Of a DNA stretch of 27,591 nt, positions 1 to 6,749 are shown piece after piece. The position numbers were made by a program, and so were the translations under genes. The DNA comes from a virus: IMG/VR virus record IMGVR_UViG_3300020452_000722, positions 1 through 27,591 of that record. One strand, 5' to 3'. Below the pieces are notes generated by a model. It was not told where the DNA came from and did not search any database. It saw only the letters and a program-made list of their open reading frames with translations. Numbering within the stretch: the first letter of the stretch is position 1; each line of letters opens with the position of its first letter.

Positions 1-2
1 CA

Positions 3-413
3 TCGGAAATGGAAAATCACGTGGTGTGTACACCAACACTTGCTAGTGTAAGTGTTAATGGTATTTTAGATGTTGACCAAACCACTAAACTTATTAATAG
101 TGCCCAAGGCGCTGGAGAGTTTAGAGCAAGATTTGAACATAGTGATAAATTTAAAACTGTACAAAGTGCCGCTGATCCACATCATACATGGATTGGTATT
201 GACGATAGTGTCCATGAAACACAGATTATTGCAGTGATGAATTTTGTTACAATGACATATACTAGAACTGCATACACAAAATTTTGGACACATGTAGGTA
301 GTGACCGAAATGGGGTTGTGCATTCAATAACAAACCATTGTACCAAAAAAGAAATAGCAAATAATAATGCATCAGCTAAATTACCTACTGTGAATTTACT
401 AGGTTCTAATTAA
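3..413 (+). CDS. Unknown protein, C-terminal part (possibly virion)
   Basis: The frame is open to the left edge of the window, and the first ATG at 9 has no visible ribosome binding site, so this is probably the C-terminal part of a longer gene. At least 134 residues are present, rich in Thr, Asn, His and Val, with no signal peptide, membrane segment or motif that I recognise. A factor-independent terminator follows 18 bases after the stop, so this is the last gene of its transcript. The composition would suit a virion structural protein, but that is only inference. Confidence 0.55.
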   Translation, partial: SEMENHVVCTPTLASVSVNGILDVDQTTKLINSAQGAGEFRARFEHSDKFKTVQSAADPHHTWIGIDDSVHETQIIAVMNFVTMTYTRTAYTKFWTHVGSDRNGVVHSITNHCTKKEIANNNASAKLPTVNLLGSN

Positions 414-431
414 TTCTAAAAAAAAGATGAG

Positions 432-459
432 AAAAAGACGTCTTCCTGGCGTCTTTTTT
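432..459 (+). terminator. Rho-independent terminator
   Basis: A perfect 9-bp stem AAAAAGACG/CGTCTTTTT encloses a 9-base loop and its 3' arm ends in a T run. It closes the transcript of the gene ending at 413 and sits immediately before a strong promoter. Confidence 0.85.
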
Positions 460-460
460 G

Positions 461-489
461 TTGACAGTATGACATCTTGGTGCTATACT
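461..489 (+). promoter_or_regulatory. Sigma70-type promoter (copy 1 of a duplicated promoter)
   Basis: TTGACA at 461-466, a 17-base spacer, then TATACT at 484-489. The last 13 bases of the spacer, the -10 box and much of the initial transcribed region are nearly the same as in the promoter at 20275 ahead of the DNA ligase. It starts the operon of small genes from 517. It is probably an early promoter read by host RNA polymerase. Confidence 0.85.
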
Positions 490-516
490 ATATACATAAT
501 TAAAAAAGAGGACATG

Positions 517-861
517 ATGAAATACAAACTTTTCCAAATACATCTTACTGAAGCTGAATACAACAAGGTAAATGCAGAAGGACGTGATAGTGTTCCTAAG
601 CATATAGCTCATCTTGATATGTCATTCAGTGAAGATACTGGTGCATTAGCTAAAAAAGCTATGAACAACAACTGGTATACACATGTATCAAACATTACTG
701 CTTCTAGCATTGAAAAAGTGTTTGAAGTTGGTAACATTGGTCCAGAAGAAAACATAGAGCGACTTGCTCCTATGTATAGTGTTAGTGTTGGTGATGTAGT
801 TGAAGATGAAACAGGTAGCCAATTTGTGTGTGCAAGTTTTGGATGGAAGGCGGTAGCTTAA
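517..861 (+). CDS. Hypothetical small phage protein with SVGDVV...SFGW C-terminus
   Basis: A soluble protein of about 114 residues and the first gene behind the promoter at 461. The frame is open from 427, but the terminator and promoter lie there, so I use ATG 517 (or the adjacent ATG 514), just after GAGG at 508-511. The C-terminal pattern S-V-S-V-G-D-V-V, then a glycine, then S-F-G-W, resembles a motif of small phage and plasmid proteins (YodL-like). I know of no established function. The stop overlaps the next ATG, so the two genes are probably translationally coupled. Confidence 0.7.
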   Translation: MKYKLFQIHLTEAEYNKVNAEGRDSVPKHIAHLDMSFSEDTGALAKKAMNNNWYTHVSNITASSIEKVFEVGNIGPEENIERLAPMYSVSVGDVVEDETGSQFVCASFGWKAVA

Positions 862-1019
862 TGTTTGAAGTGTTTATGGTAAATTTTGGATTTACTCACA
901 GTAGTCATCCAACATTGGAGGCGGCAAAAAAAGCCGCTAAAAAAACTGGATATCAATGTACAATTTTTAAAAAGGATAATCCATTTGATATTATCACTTG
1001 GGTGTTTCCTAGACCATGA
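861..1019 (+). CDS. Hypothetical 52-aa protein
   Basis: The ATG overlaps the TAA of the preceding gene and follows a GGAAGGCGG purine stretch. An earlier in-frame ATG at 828 lies inside the preceding gene and is less likely. The protein has a hydrophobic start (MFEVFMVNFGF), a basic Ala/Lys helix in the middle and a W-V-F-P-R-P end. I do not recognise a family. It is part of the small-gene early operon. Confidence 0.6.
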   Translation: MFEVFMVNFGFTHSSHPTLEAAKKAAKKTGYQCTIFKKDNPFDIITWVFPRP

Positions 1020-1156
1020 TGGTAAGTGTAGATTTTATGAATGACTCTATGGACAAATTAGATGAGGTATTTTTCTTATCTGATTGGGAAATAATAGGTT
1101 ATACTGTAGGAATAATGGGTATATTTTTAATTTTTATGTGGATAAGGAACTATTAA
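1016..1156 (+). CDS. Small single-span membrane protein (46 aa)
   Basis: An ATG-ATG start overlaps the TGA of the preceding gene, and the TAA overlaps the next ATG. This nesting is typical of coupled phage microgenes. Residues about 1-24 are acidic and polar. Residues about 25-43 are one hydrophobic segment followed by R-N-Y, which predicts a single transmembrane helix. There is no clear ribosome binding site, so expression probably depends on coupling. Function unknown. Confidence 0.5.
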   Translation: MMVSVDFMNDSMDKLDEVFFLSDWEIIGYTVGIMGIFLIFMWIRNY

Positions 1157-1341
1157 TGAACGTAAGATTTATAAACAGAGGTTTTGGAACCGACGATGGC
1201 TTTAAAGAAGTTGATGTTGTAGCAACTGAACTAAATGAGTTTACTAATGCTCCTCAACTTAGAATAGCAAATCCTTGGTGGACTGGTGATACACTAGTTT
1301 GCGAATGGAGTAACAATGAATGGGTCTGTGACCTAGACTAG
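1156..1341 (+). CDS. Hypothetical 61-aa protein
   Basis: The start is ATG 1156, which overlaps the preceding TAA and has AAGGA 11 bases upstream; the frame is open from 1084 but that part lies inside the neighbour. The protein is acidic, Trp-rich (PWWTGD, CEWSNNEWVCD) and has two cysteines near its C-terminus. No family recognised. It is followed at once by a ribosome binding site and another small gene. Confidence 0.6.
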   Translation: MNVRFINRGFGTDDGFKEVDVVATELNEFTNAPQLRIANPWWTGDTLVCEWSNNEWVCDLD

Positions 1342-1349
1342 GAGACGTT

Positions 1350-1535
1350 ATGAACGATTTAATCCAAGACATTGAAACACTTGAAAGTGCAATTATTTGT
1401 TTAACTGAAGGTGCAAGTGATGAAAAGCGAATGGCAATTGATTCGCTTGAATATATGATTTCTAAGAAGAAAGAAATCGTAGAACAGTTTGAAGCAGAAC
1501 ATGCTCCTGATTATCAGTTTGAACTTGACATTTAG
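1350..1535 (+). CDS. Hypothetical acidic helical protein (61 aa)
   Basis: AGGAG lies 6 bases before the ATG. The sequence looks fully helical, with heptad-like leucine and isoleucine spacing and an acidic C-terminus (EQFEAEHAPDYQFELDI), so it could be a small coiled coil. The -35 box of the next promoter (1525-1530) lies inside its last codons. Function unknown. Confidence 0.6.
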   Translation: MNDLIQDIETLESAIICLTEGASDEKRMAIDSLEYMISKKKEIVEQFEAEHAPDYQFELDI

Positions 1536-1553
1536 TAGCTAAAGTACTATATT
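1525..1553 (+). promoter_or_regulatory. Sigma70-type promoter
   Basis: TTGACA at 1525-1530, a 17-base spacer, then TATATT at 1548-1553. The -35 hexamer is inside the end of the upstream gene. It would drive the genes from 1575 and, by readthrough, the cell-wall hydrolase. Confidence 0.75.
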
Positions 1554-1574
1554 AAAAGTATAGGAGAATTGCAA

Positions 1575-1802
1575 ATGTCTACATATGAAGTTGAAACAGT
1601 ATTTTATAATAATTATGGTGGAGTACAGACCAAAAGTTGTGATCTTTTTGGTTCTAAACAAATGGCTATCAAACACATGAATAAATTAGCAAAACAAAGA
1701 TATGGTTTGAGGCAAAAAGGCAAAGCCAAAGATGGTACAATAGTTTTTACAGATGATTCAGGTAAAGTAAAAGAACGTATTATTTTTGGACAATTAATAT
1801 AA
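1575..1802 (+). CDS. Hypothetical basic protein (75 aa)
   Basis: The ATG is preceded by AGGAG at 1562-1566. The first residues (STYEVETVFYNNYGGVQTKS) look like a beta-strand opening, followed by a basic helix (about 28-50) and two further strands. No family recognised. It is the first gene behind the promoter at 1525. Confidence 0.6.
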   Translation: MSTYEVETVFYNNYGGVQTKSCDLFGSKQMAIKHMNKLAKQRYGLRQKGKAKDGTIVFTDDSGKVKERIIFGQLI

Positions 1803-1817
1803 CAAGTGAGGCAAAGT

Positions 1818-2474
1818 ATGAAAAGAGTATTTACAATTATAAGCTACGGCTTTAATTTTTTACTATTAATAGGTTTTATGTTTTTTGGTGTTGTTTTAGT
1901 ACAAGCTAGTAAAGCTGAAAATGGAGCAATGGCAGATGCTGAAACTGCAGGCCCTGATATAGAGTTACTTAAAATATCAATGCCTGAAATAACTCCAAAG
2001 TTAGTAGGAGAAGACGTCCAAGCATTATGTATGGCTCTTAATATCTACTACGAAAGTCGTAGTGATAATTTAGCTGGGCAGTATGCAGTAGCTGATGTTG
2101 TATTGAATAGAATGCACGACGATAGGTATCCAAATACAGTCTGTGATGTAGTACGACAAGGACCGGTTAGGGAAAGTTGGAAAACAAAACAACACGAAGA
2201 TTTACCTGACCACGAAAGAATTTATAATCCTATAAGAAATATGTGTCAATTTAGTTGGTATTGTGATGGTAAGAGTGATGATCCTAAAGACGAAACTGGA
2301 TGGGCTCAAGCACAATATGTAGCTGGTGCTATTATGTATAGTGGAAAATACAGAGGTATTACAGAAGGTGCAACACACTATCATGCAACATATGTAAAAC
2401 CAAAATGGCGTTTAGATAGAGGCATGAACCACATTGGAAGGGTAGGATCCCACATTTTTTATAGATGGGATTAA
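1818..2474 (+). CDS. SleB-type cell-wall hydrolase, membrane anchored
   Basis: This 218-residue protein has a basic N-terminus, a hydrophobic signal-anchor (about 11-30) and, from about residue 65, a Hydrolase_2/SleB-type domain. The domain shows the A-L-N-I-Y-Y-E-S-R block, with Glu79 the expected catalytic acid, then V-A-D-V-V-L-N-R, a Cys/Trp patch (MCQFSWYCD) and the conserved A-T-H-Y-H end. Family members are N-acetylglucosaminidases or lytic transglycosylases that cut peptidoglycan glycan strands. I chose ATG 1818 behind GAGG rather than the GTG at 1806. In a phage this is either an endolysin-like enzyme secreted through its anchor or one that loosens the wall. Whether the signal is cleaved cannot be seen. 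Confidence 0.85.
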   Translation: MKRVFTIISYGFNFLLLIGFMFFGVVLVQASKAENGAMADAETAGPDIELLKISMPEITPKLVGEDVQALCMALNIYYESRSDNLAGQYAVADVVLNRMHDDRYPNTVCDVVRQGPVRESWKTKQHEDLPDHERIYNPIRNMCQFSWYCDGKSDDPKDETGWAQAQYVAGAIMYSGKYRGITEGATHYHATYVKPKWRLDRGMNHIGRVGSHIFYRWD

Positions 2475-2485
2475 GCCTAAATTAG

Positions 2486-2493
2486 CATAAATA
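2486..2493 (+). promoter_or_regulatory. T4-type late promoter, leaderless spacing
   Basis: CATAAATA, one mismatch from the T4 late box TATAAATA. It ends exactly 5 bases before the ATG at 2499, so the expected +1 is the A of the start codon. No Shine-Dalgarno sequence is present. Confidence 0.6.
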
Positions 2494-2498
2494 CACTT

Positions 2499-3203
2499 AT
2501 GCTAGTTAAAGAAATAATTAACAACAAAAATCTGAGTGAGGGTCCAAACGATCCTCACATTTTTAAAGCAGTATTCCTTGCAGGAGGTCCAGGTTCCGGC
2601 AAGGGTTTTGTTGTGGATAATATGATGGGTAGAGATGCTACTGGTTTAAAGATTGTAAACAGTGATGATGTTTATGAGAAATTAGCCAGTATGGCAAAAC
2701 CAGAACCGCTGGATCTAAGTGATCCAGAAGTTGTTGCAAGCCCACAAGGACAACAAACTAGAGATAAAGCAAAAGACTTAACTATTAAACGTGAAGGTAA
2801 CTACATTGATGGTAGATTAGGTTTAATTATAGATGGCACAGCCAAAGACGTAACAAAAACAAAACGTCAAAAAGAGAGATTAGAATCATTAGGTTACGAA
2901 ACAATAATGGTATTCGTTAACACTAATTTAGAAATGGCCCAAGCAAGAAATAAAATGCGACCACGTCAGCTACCCGATGAGATGATTGAAAAAATGTGGC
3001 ATGCAGTACAAGATAATATGATGAAGTTTCAACAGTTGTTTGGTAACCAAAATTTTTATATAGTTGATAATAGTGGCGGTTTGGAAGATCCAGATCGTAG
3101 GGAAAATTTTGAGAATATAGAAAAATCTATTAGAGCTTTTCTTAGTTCTCCACCACGTAAACCTGAAGCAAAATCCTGGCTGACCGGACAACGGTCACAA
3201 TAA
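2499..3203 (+). CDS. P-loop kinase (zeta-toxin / polynucleotide-kinase-like)
   Basis: A 234-residue protein with a Walker A motif G-G-P-G-S-G-K-G at 29-36 after a beta strand (AVFLA). This is followed by V-N-S-D-D (about 64-68), a common substrate-binding acidic motif in AAA_33/zeta-toxin kinases, and a strand-acid block L-I-I-D-G-T (Walker B-like). An arginine-rich segment (ARNKMRPRQLP) could be the lid. The fold suggests phosphotransfer from ATP to a nucleotide, polynucleotide or other small substrate, but the substrate cannot be read from the sequence. It has no ribosome binding site; a late-promoter box lies 5 bases before the ATG. Confidence 0.75.
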   Translation: MLVKEIINNKNLSEGPNDPHIFKAVFLAGGPGSGKGFVVDNMMGRDATGLKIVNSDDVYEKLASMAKPEPLDLSDPEVVASPQGQQTRDKAKDLTIKREGNYIDGRLGLIIDGTAKDVTKTKRQKERLESLGYETIMVFVNTNLEMAQARNKMRPRQLPDEMIEKMWHAVQDNMMKFQQLFGNQNFYIVDNSGGLEDPDRRENFENIEKSIRAFLSSPPRKPEAKSWLTGQRSQ

Positions 3204-3206
3204 ATA
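3200..3206 (+). promoter_or_regulatory. T4-type late promoter
   Basis: ATAAATA overlapping the stop of the kinase gene. The expected start near 3212 gives a short leader carrying AAAGGA before the ATG at 3224. Unlike the box at 2486, this one leaves room for a ribosome binding site. Confidence 0.55.
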
Positions 3207-3223
3207 TTAAAAAGGATTTTGTT

Positions 3224-3571
3224 ATGTATACATATCAGTGCAACACATTAAGAGTGATAGATGGAAATACAGTTGATGCAATCATTGATTTGGGATTTAA
3301 TGTTACTATCAGACAAAGAATAAAATTGTACGGGGTCAATGTAAAAGACATTAGAAGTATAGACGAAGATGTAAGACAACAAGCTATAGCTAGTAAACAA
3401 AAACTAACTGAATTATTGGGAAATAATTTTGTATGTGAAACGATAGTCAACAAACGAGGAAAATCAGGACGAGTAATGGGTAAACTAAGTACTATTGATA
3501 AAGATGGTAAAAAAGTCGATATTAATCAACAACTCATTGAAGTAGGTTTTGCGGAACGTTTTGGAGAATAG
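3224..3571 (+). CDS. Thermonuclease-like (SNase fold) protein with altered active site
   Basis: A 115-residue protein aligning along its length with staphylococcal-nuclease domains: L-R-V-I-D-G-N-T-V-D (9-18), I-D-L-G-F (21-25), Q-R-I-K-L-Y-G-V-N-V-K-D (31-42). Active family members cut DNA and RNA with Ca2+. Here the metal aspartates of the usual D-G-D-T and Y-G-I-D-T-P-E motifs are Asn15 and Asn39, the catalytic Arg position is Lys34 and the catalytic Glu position is Asp42. No signal peptide is present. The fold call is firm; nuclease activity is doubtful. The next gene starts one base after its stop region. Confidence 0.8.
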   Translation: MYTYQCNTLRVIDGNTVDAIIDLGFNVTIRQRIKLYGVNVKDIRSIDEDVRQQAIASKQKLTELLGNNFVCETIVNKRGKSGRVMGKLSTIDKDGKKVDINQQLIEVGFAERFGE

Positions 3572-5515
3572 ATGTTTCTAGGTTTATTAGTTTTTATAAC
3601 AGCTCTTTCAATATCAGCAGTAGCAATTTATTATAGTATAGCAGGTTTAGTTGCTATATTTGCCGCCGCGGCTATACCTATCATGGTTATGGGCGGTGCT
3701 TTAGAAATAGGCAAGTTGGTAACCGCAGTATGGTTACACAGGTATTGGAAACGTACTGTCTGGTGGTTGAAATACTATCTAAGTGTGGCTGTGCTAGTAT
3801 TAATGTTTATTACAAGTATGGGCATATTTGGTTTCTTATCCAAAGCACATATTGAACAAACTTCGGCAAGCACAGAAAGTATTGAACAAGTTGAACGTAT
3901 TAAAACTGAACTTGCTAGAATGGAAAGTATTATTGTTCGTGCTGAACAAAAGATTGAAAAAGCTGAAACAAGTACAGGCAATCGTAATGATGATATTAAT
4001 GCACAAATTGAAAAAGAACAAAAAAGAATTGATAGTGCATATACAAGAATACAACCTGCAATAGAAGAACAACAAAAAATTATTGCTGATGCTAGAGATG
4101 CTGACAGTGATAGAACAAAACCTTATGAAGACCAGCTTACAAATATTAAAGAAGAAATTAAAAGATTAGAAACAACCGCTAGAGAATATGAAGAGAAGAT
4201 AGCTGGTCTAAAGGTTGACAATAGTGCAGTTGAACCAATACAAGCACAAATTGCTAATATAAATGATACAATTAATAAAGTAGAAGGTCAAATTGCTAGT
4301 GGTGAAAGTGAACAAATCAAGCAAGCACAATTAACAATTGGATCTAATGCAGACGGTCAAGCAGGACCAAATACAAGACGTAGTGCAAATACTTGGATTG
4401 TACTGCAAAAAGAACGTATAAGTGAATTACAAAATCAAATAGCACAGATTAGAATTGAAGCAAAAACTACAGTTGACAGTGAACGTACAAGACTTGGCTC
4501 TATTGTAAATGATATAAGAGAAAAGCAAATACCTGCACTCAAAGATAGAGAAATACAAATGCTTGCTAAAATTGATACAGTTCGTGCAACAGAATCTCCG
4601 ATAGTAACTACAGCCAGAGATGAGATTGCTAGAATTAGAAAGAGTGCAGACGATCAAGTAAAAGCCAGCAACGAACTAATACAACAACTCAGAGAAAAAA
4701 TTAAAGTAGATGGTGGAGTTGATGTTGATGCTATTGTTGATGAACAACTAGCAAAAATTAAAACAGCCAACACAGAAATTGACAAGTTAACTGAACAAAA
4801 GTATACTTTAGAAGCAGAATATAGAAAACTAGAAGCTGAAGTAGGTCCAATCAAATATATCGCAGAACTCATCTACGGCGAAGACGTTGATAGAGATATA
4901 TTAGAAAAAGCAGTTAGATGGGTTATCATTACAATTATATTTGTATTTGATCCTCTAGCAGTTTTATTACTAATAGCGAGTCAATATACATTTGAATGGA
5001 GAAGAAATGATGTCAATGCTATTCGTAAGGATGATGGAGATGTCGAACCAGAACCACAAAAAGAACCAGAGCCAACCCCAGACGACAAAATGGAAGAAGC
5101 TATGGAAGATAATAAGTTCGAAGATGTCTCTGATGAAGTTTTGGAAGAAGAAAACAAAAAAGAATTTTGGGAAGACAATCAAGTAGACTGGAATAAAAAT
5201 GCTATGGAGTATGGTACAGAAAACGAAGATGACCTAAAGTTTATGTTGGAAAAAGCTGACCCAGAAGTATTAGAGGAAGTAGCTAAAGAACTAAACATCG
5301 AGAAACCGGTTGACAAAGAACCATATGATCCGTATAATGATAATAGAGAAGATGAAGAACTTACACAAGAAGAACTTGAAGAACGACAGAGTATGAAGTT
5401 ATATTCACCAAATGGTAAGTTAGCAATTAATCCAGGAAATAAAAAAGTAAAAAGTGTCAAGATAAAAAGCATAGCTGAAAAAGCTGAGGATAATAAAAAG
5501 GACAATGAGGAATAA
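3572..5515 (+). CDS. Large membrane protein with long coiled coil
   Basis: 647 residues. Three hydrophobic segments lie at the N-terminus (about 2-20, 22-45 and 68-92), followed by a long charged helical region (about 95-430) with near-continuous coiled-coil character, a fourth membrane segment (about 451-472, ending in F-D-P-L-A-V-L-L-L-I-A-S) and a very acidic C-terminal tail of about 170 residues. GGAG at 3563-3566 supports ATG 3572. Proteins of this layout occur in T4-like marine phages as unassigned membrane proteins. The coiled coil probably sits on one side of the host inner membrane, held at both ends, but orientation and role are not known. Confidence 0.75.
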   Translation: MFLGLLVFITALSISAVAIYYSIAGLVAIFAAAAIPIMVMGGALEIGKLVTAVWLHRYWKRTVWWLKYYLSVAVLVLMFITSMGIFGFLSKAHIEQTSASTESIEQVERIKTELARMESIIVRAEQKIEKAETSTGNRNDDINAQIEKEQKRIDSAYTRIQPAIEEQQKIIADARDADSDRTKPYEDQLTNIKEEIKRLETTAREYEEKIAGLKVDNSAVEPIQAQIANINDTINKVEGQIASGESEQIKQAQLTIGSNADGQAGPNTRRSANTWIVLQKERISELQNQIAQIRIEAKTTVDSERTRLGSIVNDIREKQIPALKDREIQMLAKIDTVRATESPIVTTARDEIARIRKSADDQVKASNELIQQLREKIKVDGGVDVDAIVDEQLAKIKTANTEIDKLTEQKYTLEAEYRKLEAEVGPIKYIAELIYGEDVDRDILEKAVRWVIITIIFVFDPLAVLLLIASQYTFEWRRNDVNAIRKDDGDVEPEPQKEPEPTPDDKMEEAMEDNKFEDVSDEVLEEENKKEFWEDNQVDWNKNAMEYGTENEDDLKFMLEKADPEVLEEVAKELNIEKPVDKEPYDPYNDNREDEELTQEELEERQSMKLYSPNGKLAINPGNKKVKSVKIKSIAEKAEDNKKDNEE

Positions 5516-5524
5516 GTATACCCT

Positions 5525-5950
5525 ATGAGGGAAAACCCAATCTATACTGTTACACCACCGGACATGCTTTTACCAGAAAATGGTCCGATTATATCTGTAC
5601 TAAGCAATGAAATAAAATTTGTACGGGAAATTGAATTATTATATGAAAATCTATTTAAATCTGTGCCGATTACATTATGCCACCCAGGCGGAAATATAGA
5701 CGAAACCAATGTTGCCTGGGTTGTAAGCATGATGAGATTTAGTGATACTATATATCTTGATTTAGATAATGTTACTGAACTTGGGGTAGTTTGTGCCTTG
5801 ACACAAAAGACAAACAATGTTATTATAATAAGTAAAACAAGCAAAAGGAAAGGTATGCAACAACTTTTAAACACTATGAGAAAGTATAATATATACGATA
5901 GTATCGAAGATTACGCCGACCTTATGATGGACAGTCTTGAGACAGTTTAA
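5525..5950 (+). CDS. Hypothetical protein, possible Rossmann-like (nucleoside-deoxyribosyltransferase-like) fold
   Basis: A 141-residue soluble protein with alternating predicted strands and helices: P-I-I-S-V-L-S, V-P-I-T-L-C-H-P-G-G, S-D-T-I-Y-L-D-L-D, N-N-V-I-I-I-S-K-T. The order strand, then small-residue loop, then an acidic strand end and E-L-G-V-V-C-A-L resembles nucleoside 2-deoxyribosyltransferase or TIR-like folds. The similarity is weak and I do not assign a function. Its 3' end overlaps the start of the IF3 gene by 14 bases, so IF3 translation is probably coupled to it. Confidence 0.6.
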   Translation: MRENPIYTVTPPDMLLPENGPIISVLSNEIKFVREIELLYENLFKSVPITLCHPGGNIDETNVAWVVSMMRFSDTIYLDLDNVTELGVVCALTQKTNNVIIISKTSKRKGMQQLLNTMRKYNIYDSIEDYADLMMDSLETV

Positions 5951-6473
5951 ACATAATAGGCAAAAAGCTGACGACCAATTGGTCAATGGAGCTATTAGAT
6001 TTCACCAACTTAGAGTAGTAGGAGAATCTGGACAACTAGGTGTTATGAGCAAGAGCGAAGCCCTTAGAGTTGCTGAGCAACAACAAACAGATTTAGTAGT
6101 TATTAATCCAACTGGAAATCCTCCAGTAGCAAAATTATTGAATGCTAACAAGTATTTTTATGAGCAAAAGAGAAAAGAAAAAGAAACTGCTAAAAAACAA
6201 AGAGAAAATCAAGTTGTAATTAAAGAGATGCAATTTAGATTAGGCATTGATCAACATGATTTCGAAACCAAATGCAGAAACATAATTAAGTTTTTAGAAA
6301 AAAACAACAAAGTAAAATGTGTTATACGATACAAAGGCAGAGAGAATGCGAACAAACAACAAGGGTTTGTAGTAATGGATCGTATGTTTGAATTTGTCAG
6401 TCTTGGCGTTTGGGAGACAAAACCTGCAATAAATGGCAACCGAATGATCGGTACTTTGATGAGGAAAGAATGA
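5937..6473 (+). CDS. infC: Translation initiation factor IF3
   Basis: 178 residues, the full length of bacterial IF3. The N-domain is recognisable as N-G-A-I-R-F-H-Q-L-R-V-V-G-E-S-G-Q-L-G-V-M, then D-L-V-V-I-N-P-T and P-P-V-A-K-L. A Lys/Glu-rich linker and the C-domain follow (K-E-M-Q-F-R-L-G-I-D-Q-H-D-F, then K-C-V-I-R-Y-K-G-R-E). IF3 binds the 30S subunit, prevents early 50S joining and checks the start codon and initiator tRNA. The start is TTG 5937: a stop lies four codons upstream, and the next ATG would remove part of the N-domain. The stop overlaps the start of the bS21 gene (ATGA). This is a phage-borne copy of a translation factor normally encoded by the host. Confidence 0.92.
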   Translation: MRQFKHNRQKADDQLVNGAIRFHQLRVVGESGQLGVMSKSEALRVAEQQQTDLVVINPTGNPPVAKLLNANKYFYEQKRKEKETAKKQRENQVVIKEMQFRLGIDQHDFETKCRNIIKFLEKNNKVKCVIRYKGRENANKQQGFVVMDRMFEFVSLGVWETKPAINGNRMIGTLMRKE

Positions 6474-6709
6474 GAAAACCCCCAATGACTGATGTGAATG
6501 ACAGAAAAGGATTGTATGTAGAAGTACGAAACAATGATGTCACACGAGCACTTAGAAAATTAAAAAAGTTAATGAACAACGAAGGTATGATCAAAGACAT
6601 GAGAAAAAATGAATACTTTGAGAAACCTAGTGCTAAGAATAGAAGAGAAAAAGCACAAGCTCGTAAACGTTGGTTAAAAGAAGTTGAAAAAAATAAAGAT
6701 AATTGGTAA
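6470..6709 (+). CDS. rpsU: Ribosomal protein bS21
   Basis: 79 residues with a typical bS21 core: V-E-V-R-N-N-D-V-T-R-A-L-R-K-L-K-K, E-G-M-I-K-D-M-R-K-N-E-Y-F-E-K-P-S, then a basic tail (N-R-R-E-K-A-Q-A-R-K-R-W). bS21 sits on the 30S platform beside the anti-Shine-Dalgarno end of 16S rRNA and helps mRNA binding. ATG 6470 follows GAGG with good spacing; the frame open from 6410 lies inside infC. The ATGA overlap couples it to IF3. Phage-encoded bS21 is known from pelagiphages; the pairing with IF3 is notable. Confidence 0.92.
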   Translation: MRKPPMTDVNDRKGLYVEVRNNDVTRALRKLKKLMNNEGMIKDMRKNEYFEKPSAKNRREKAQARKRWLKEVEKNKDNW

Positions 6710-6715
6710 AAAAGG

Positions 6716-6744
6716 TTGACAAACGAGTCAATCAGTATTATATT
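6716..6744 (+). promoter_or_regulatory. Sigma70-type promoter of the structured RNA
   Basis: TTGACA at 6716-6721, a 17-base spacer and TATATT at 6739-6744, starting 7 bases after the bS21 stop. The expected +1 is near 6751, at the start of the structured RNA. Confidence 0.8.
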
Positions 6745-6749
6745 AAGTA

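Noticed and set aside
427-513. Upstream extension of the gene at 517
   Set aside because: The region is taken by a terminator and a consensus promoter; the real start follows GAGG.
5179-5505. Minus-strand open frame of 108 codons rich in Ser and Phe
   Set aside because: It arises from the Glu/Lys-rich codons of the coiled-coil protein on the other strand and has no start signals.
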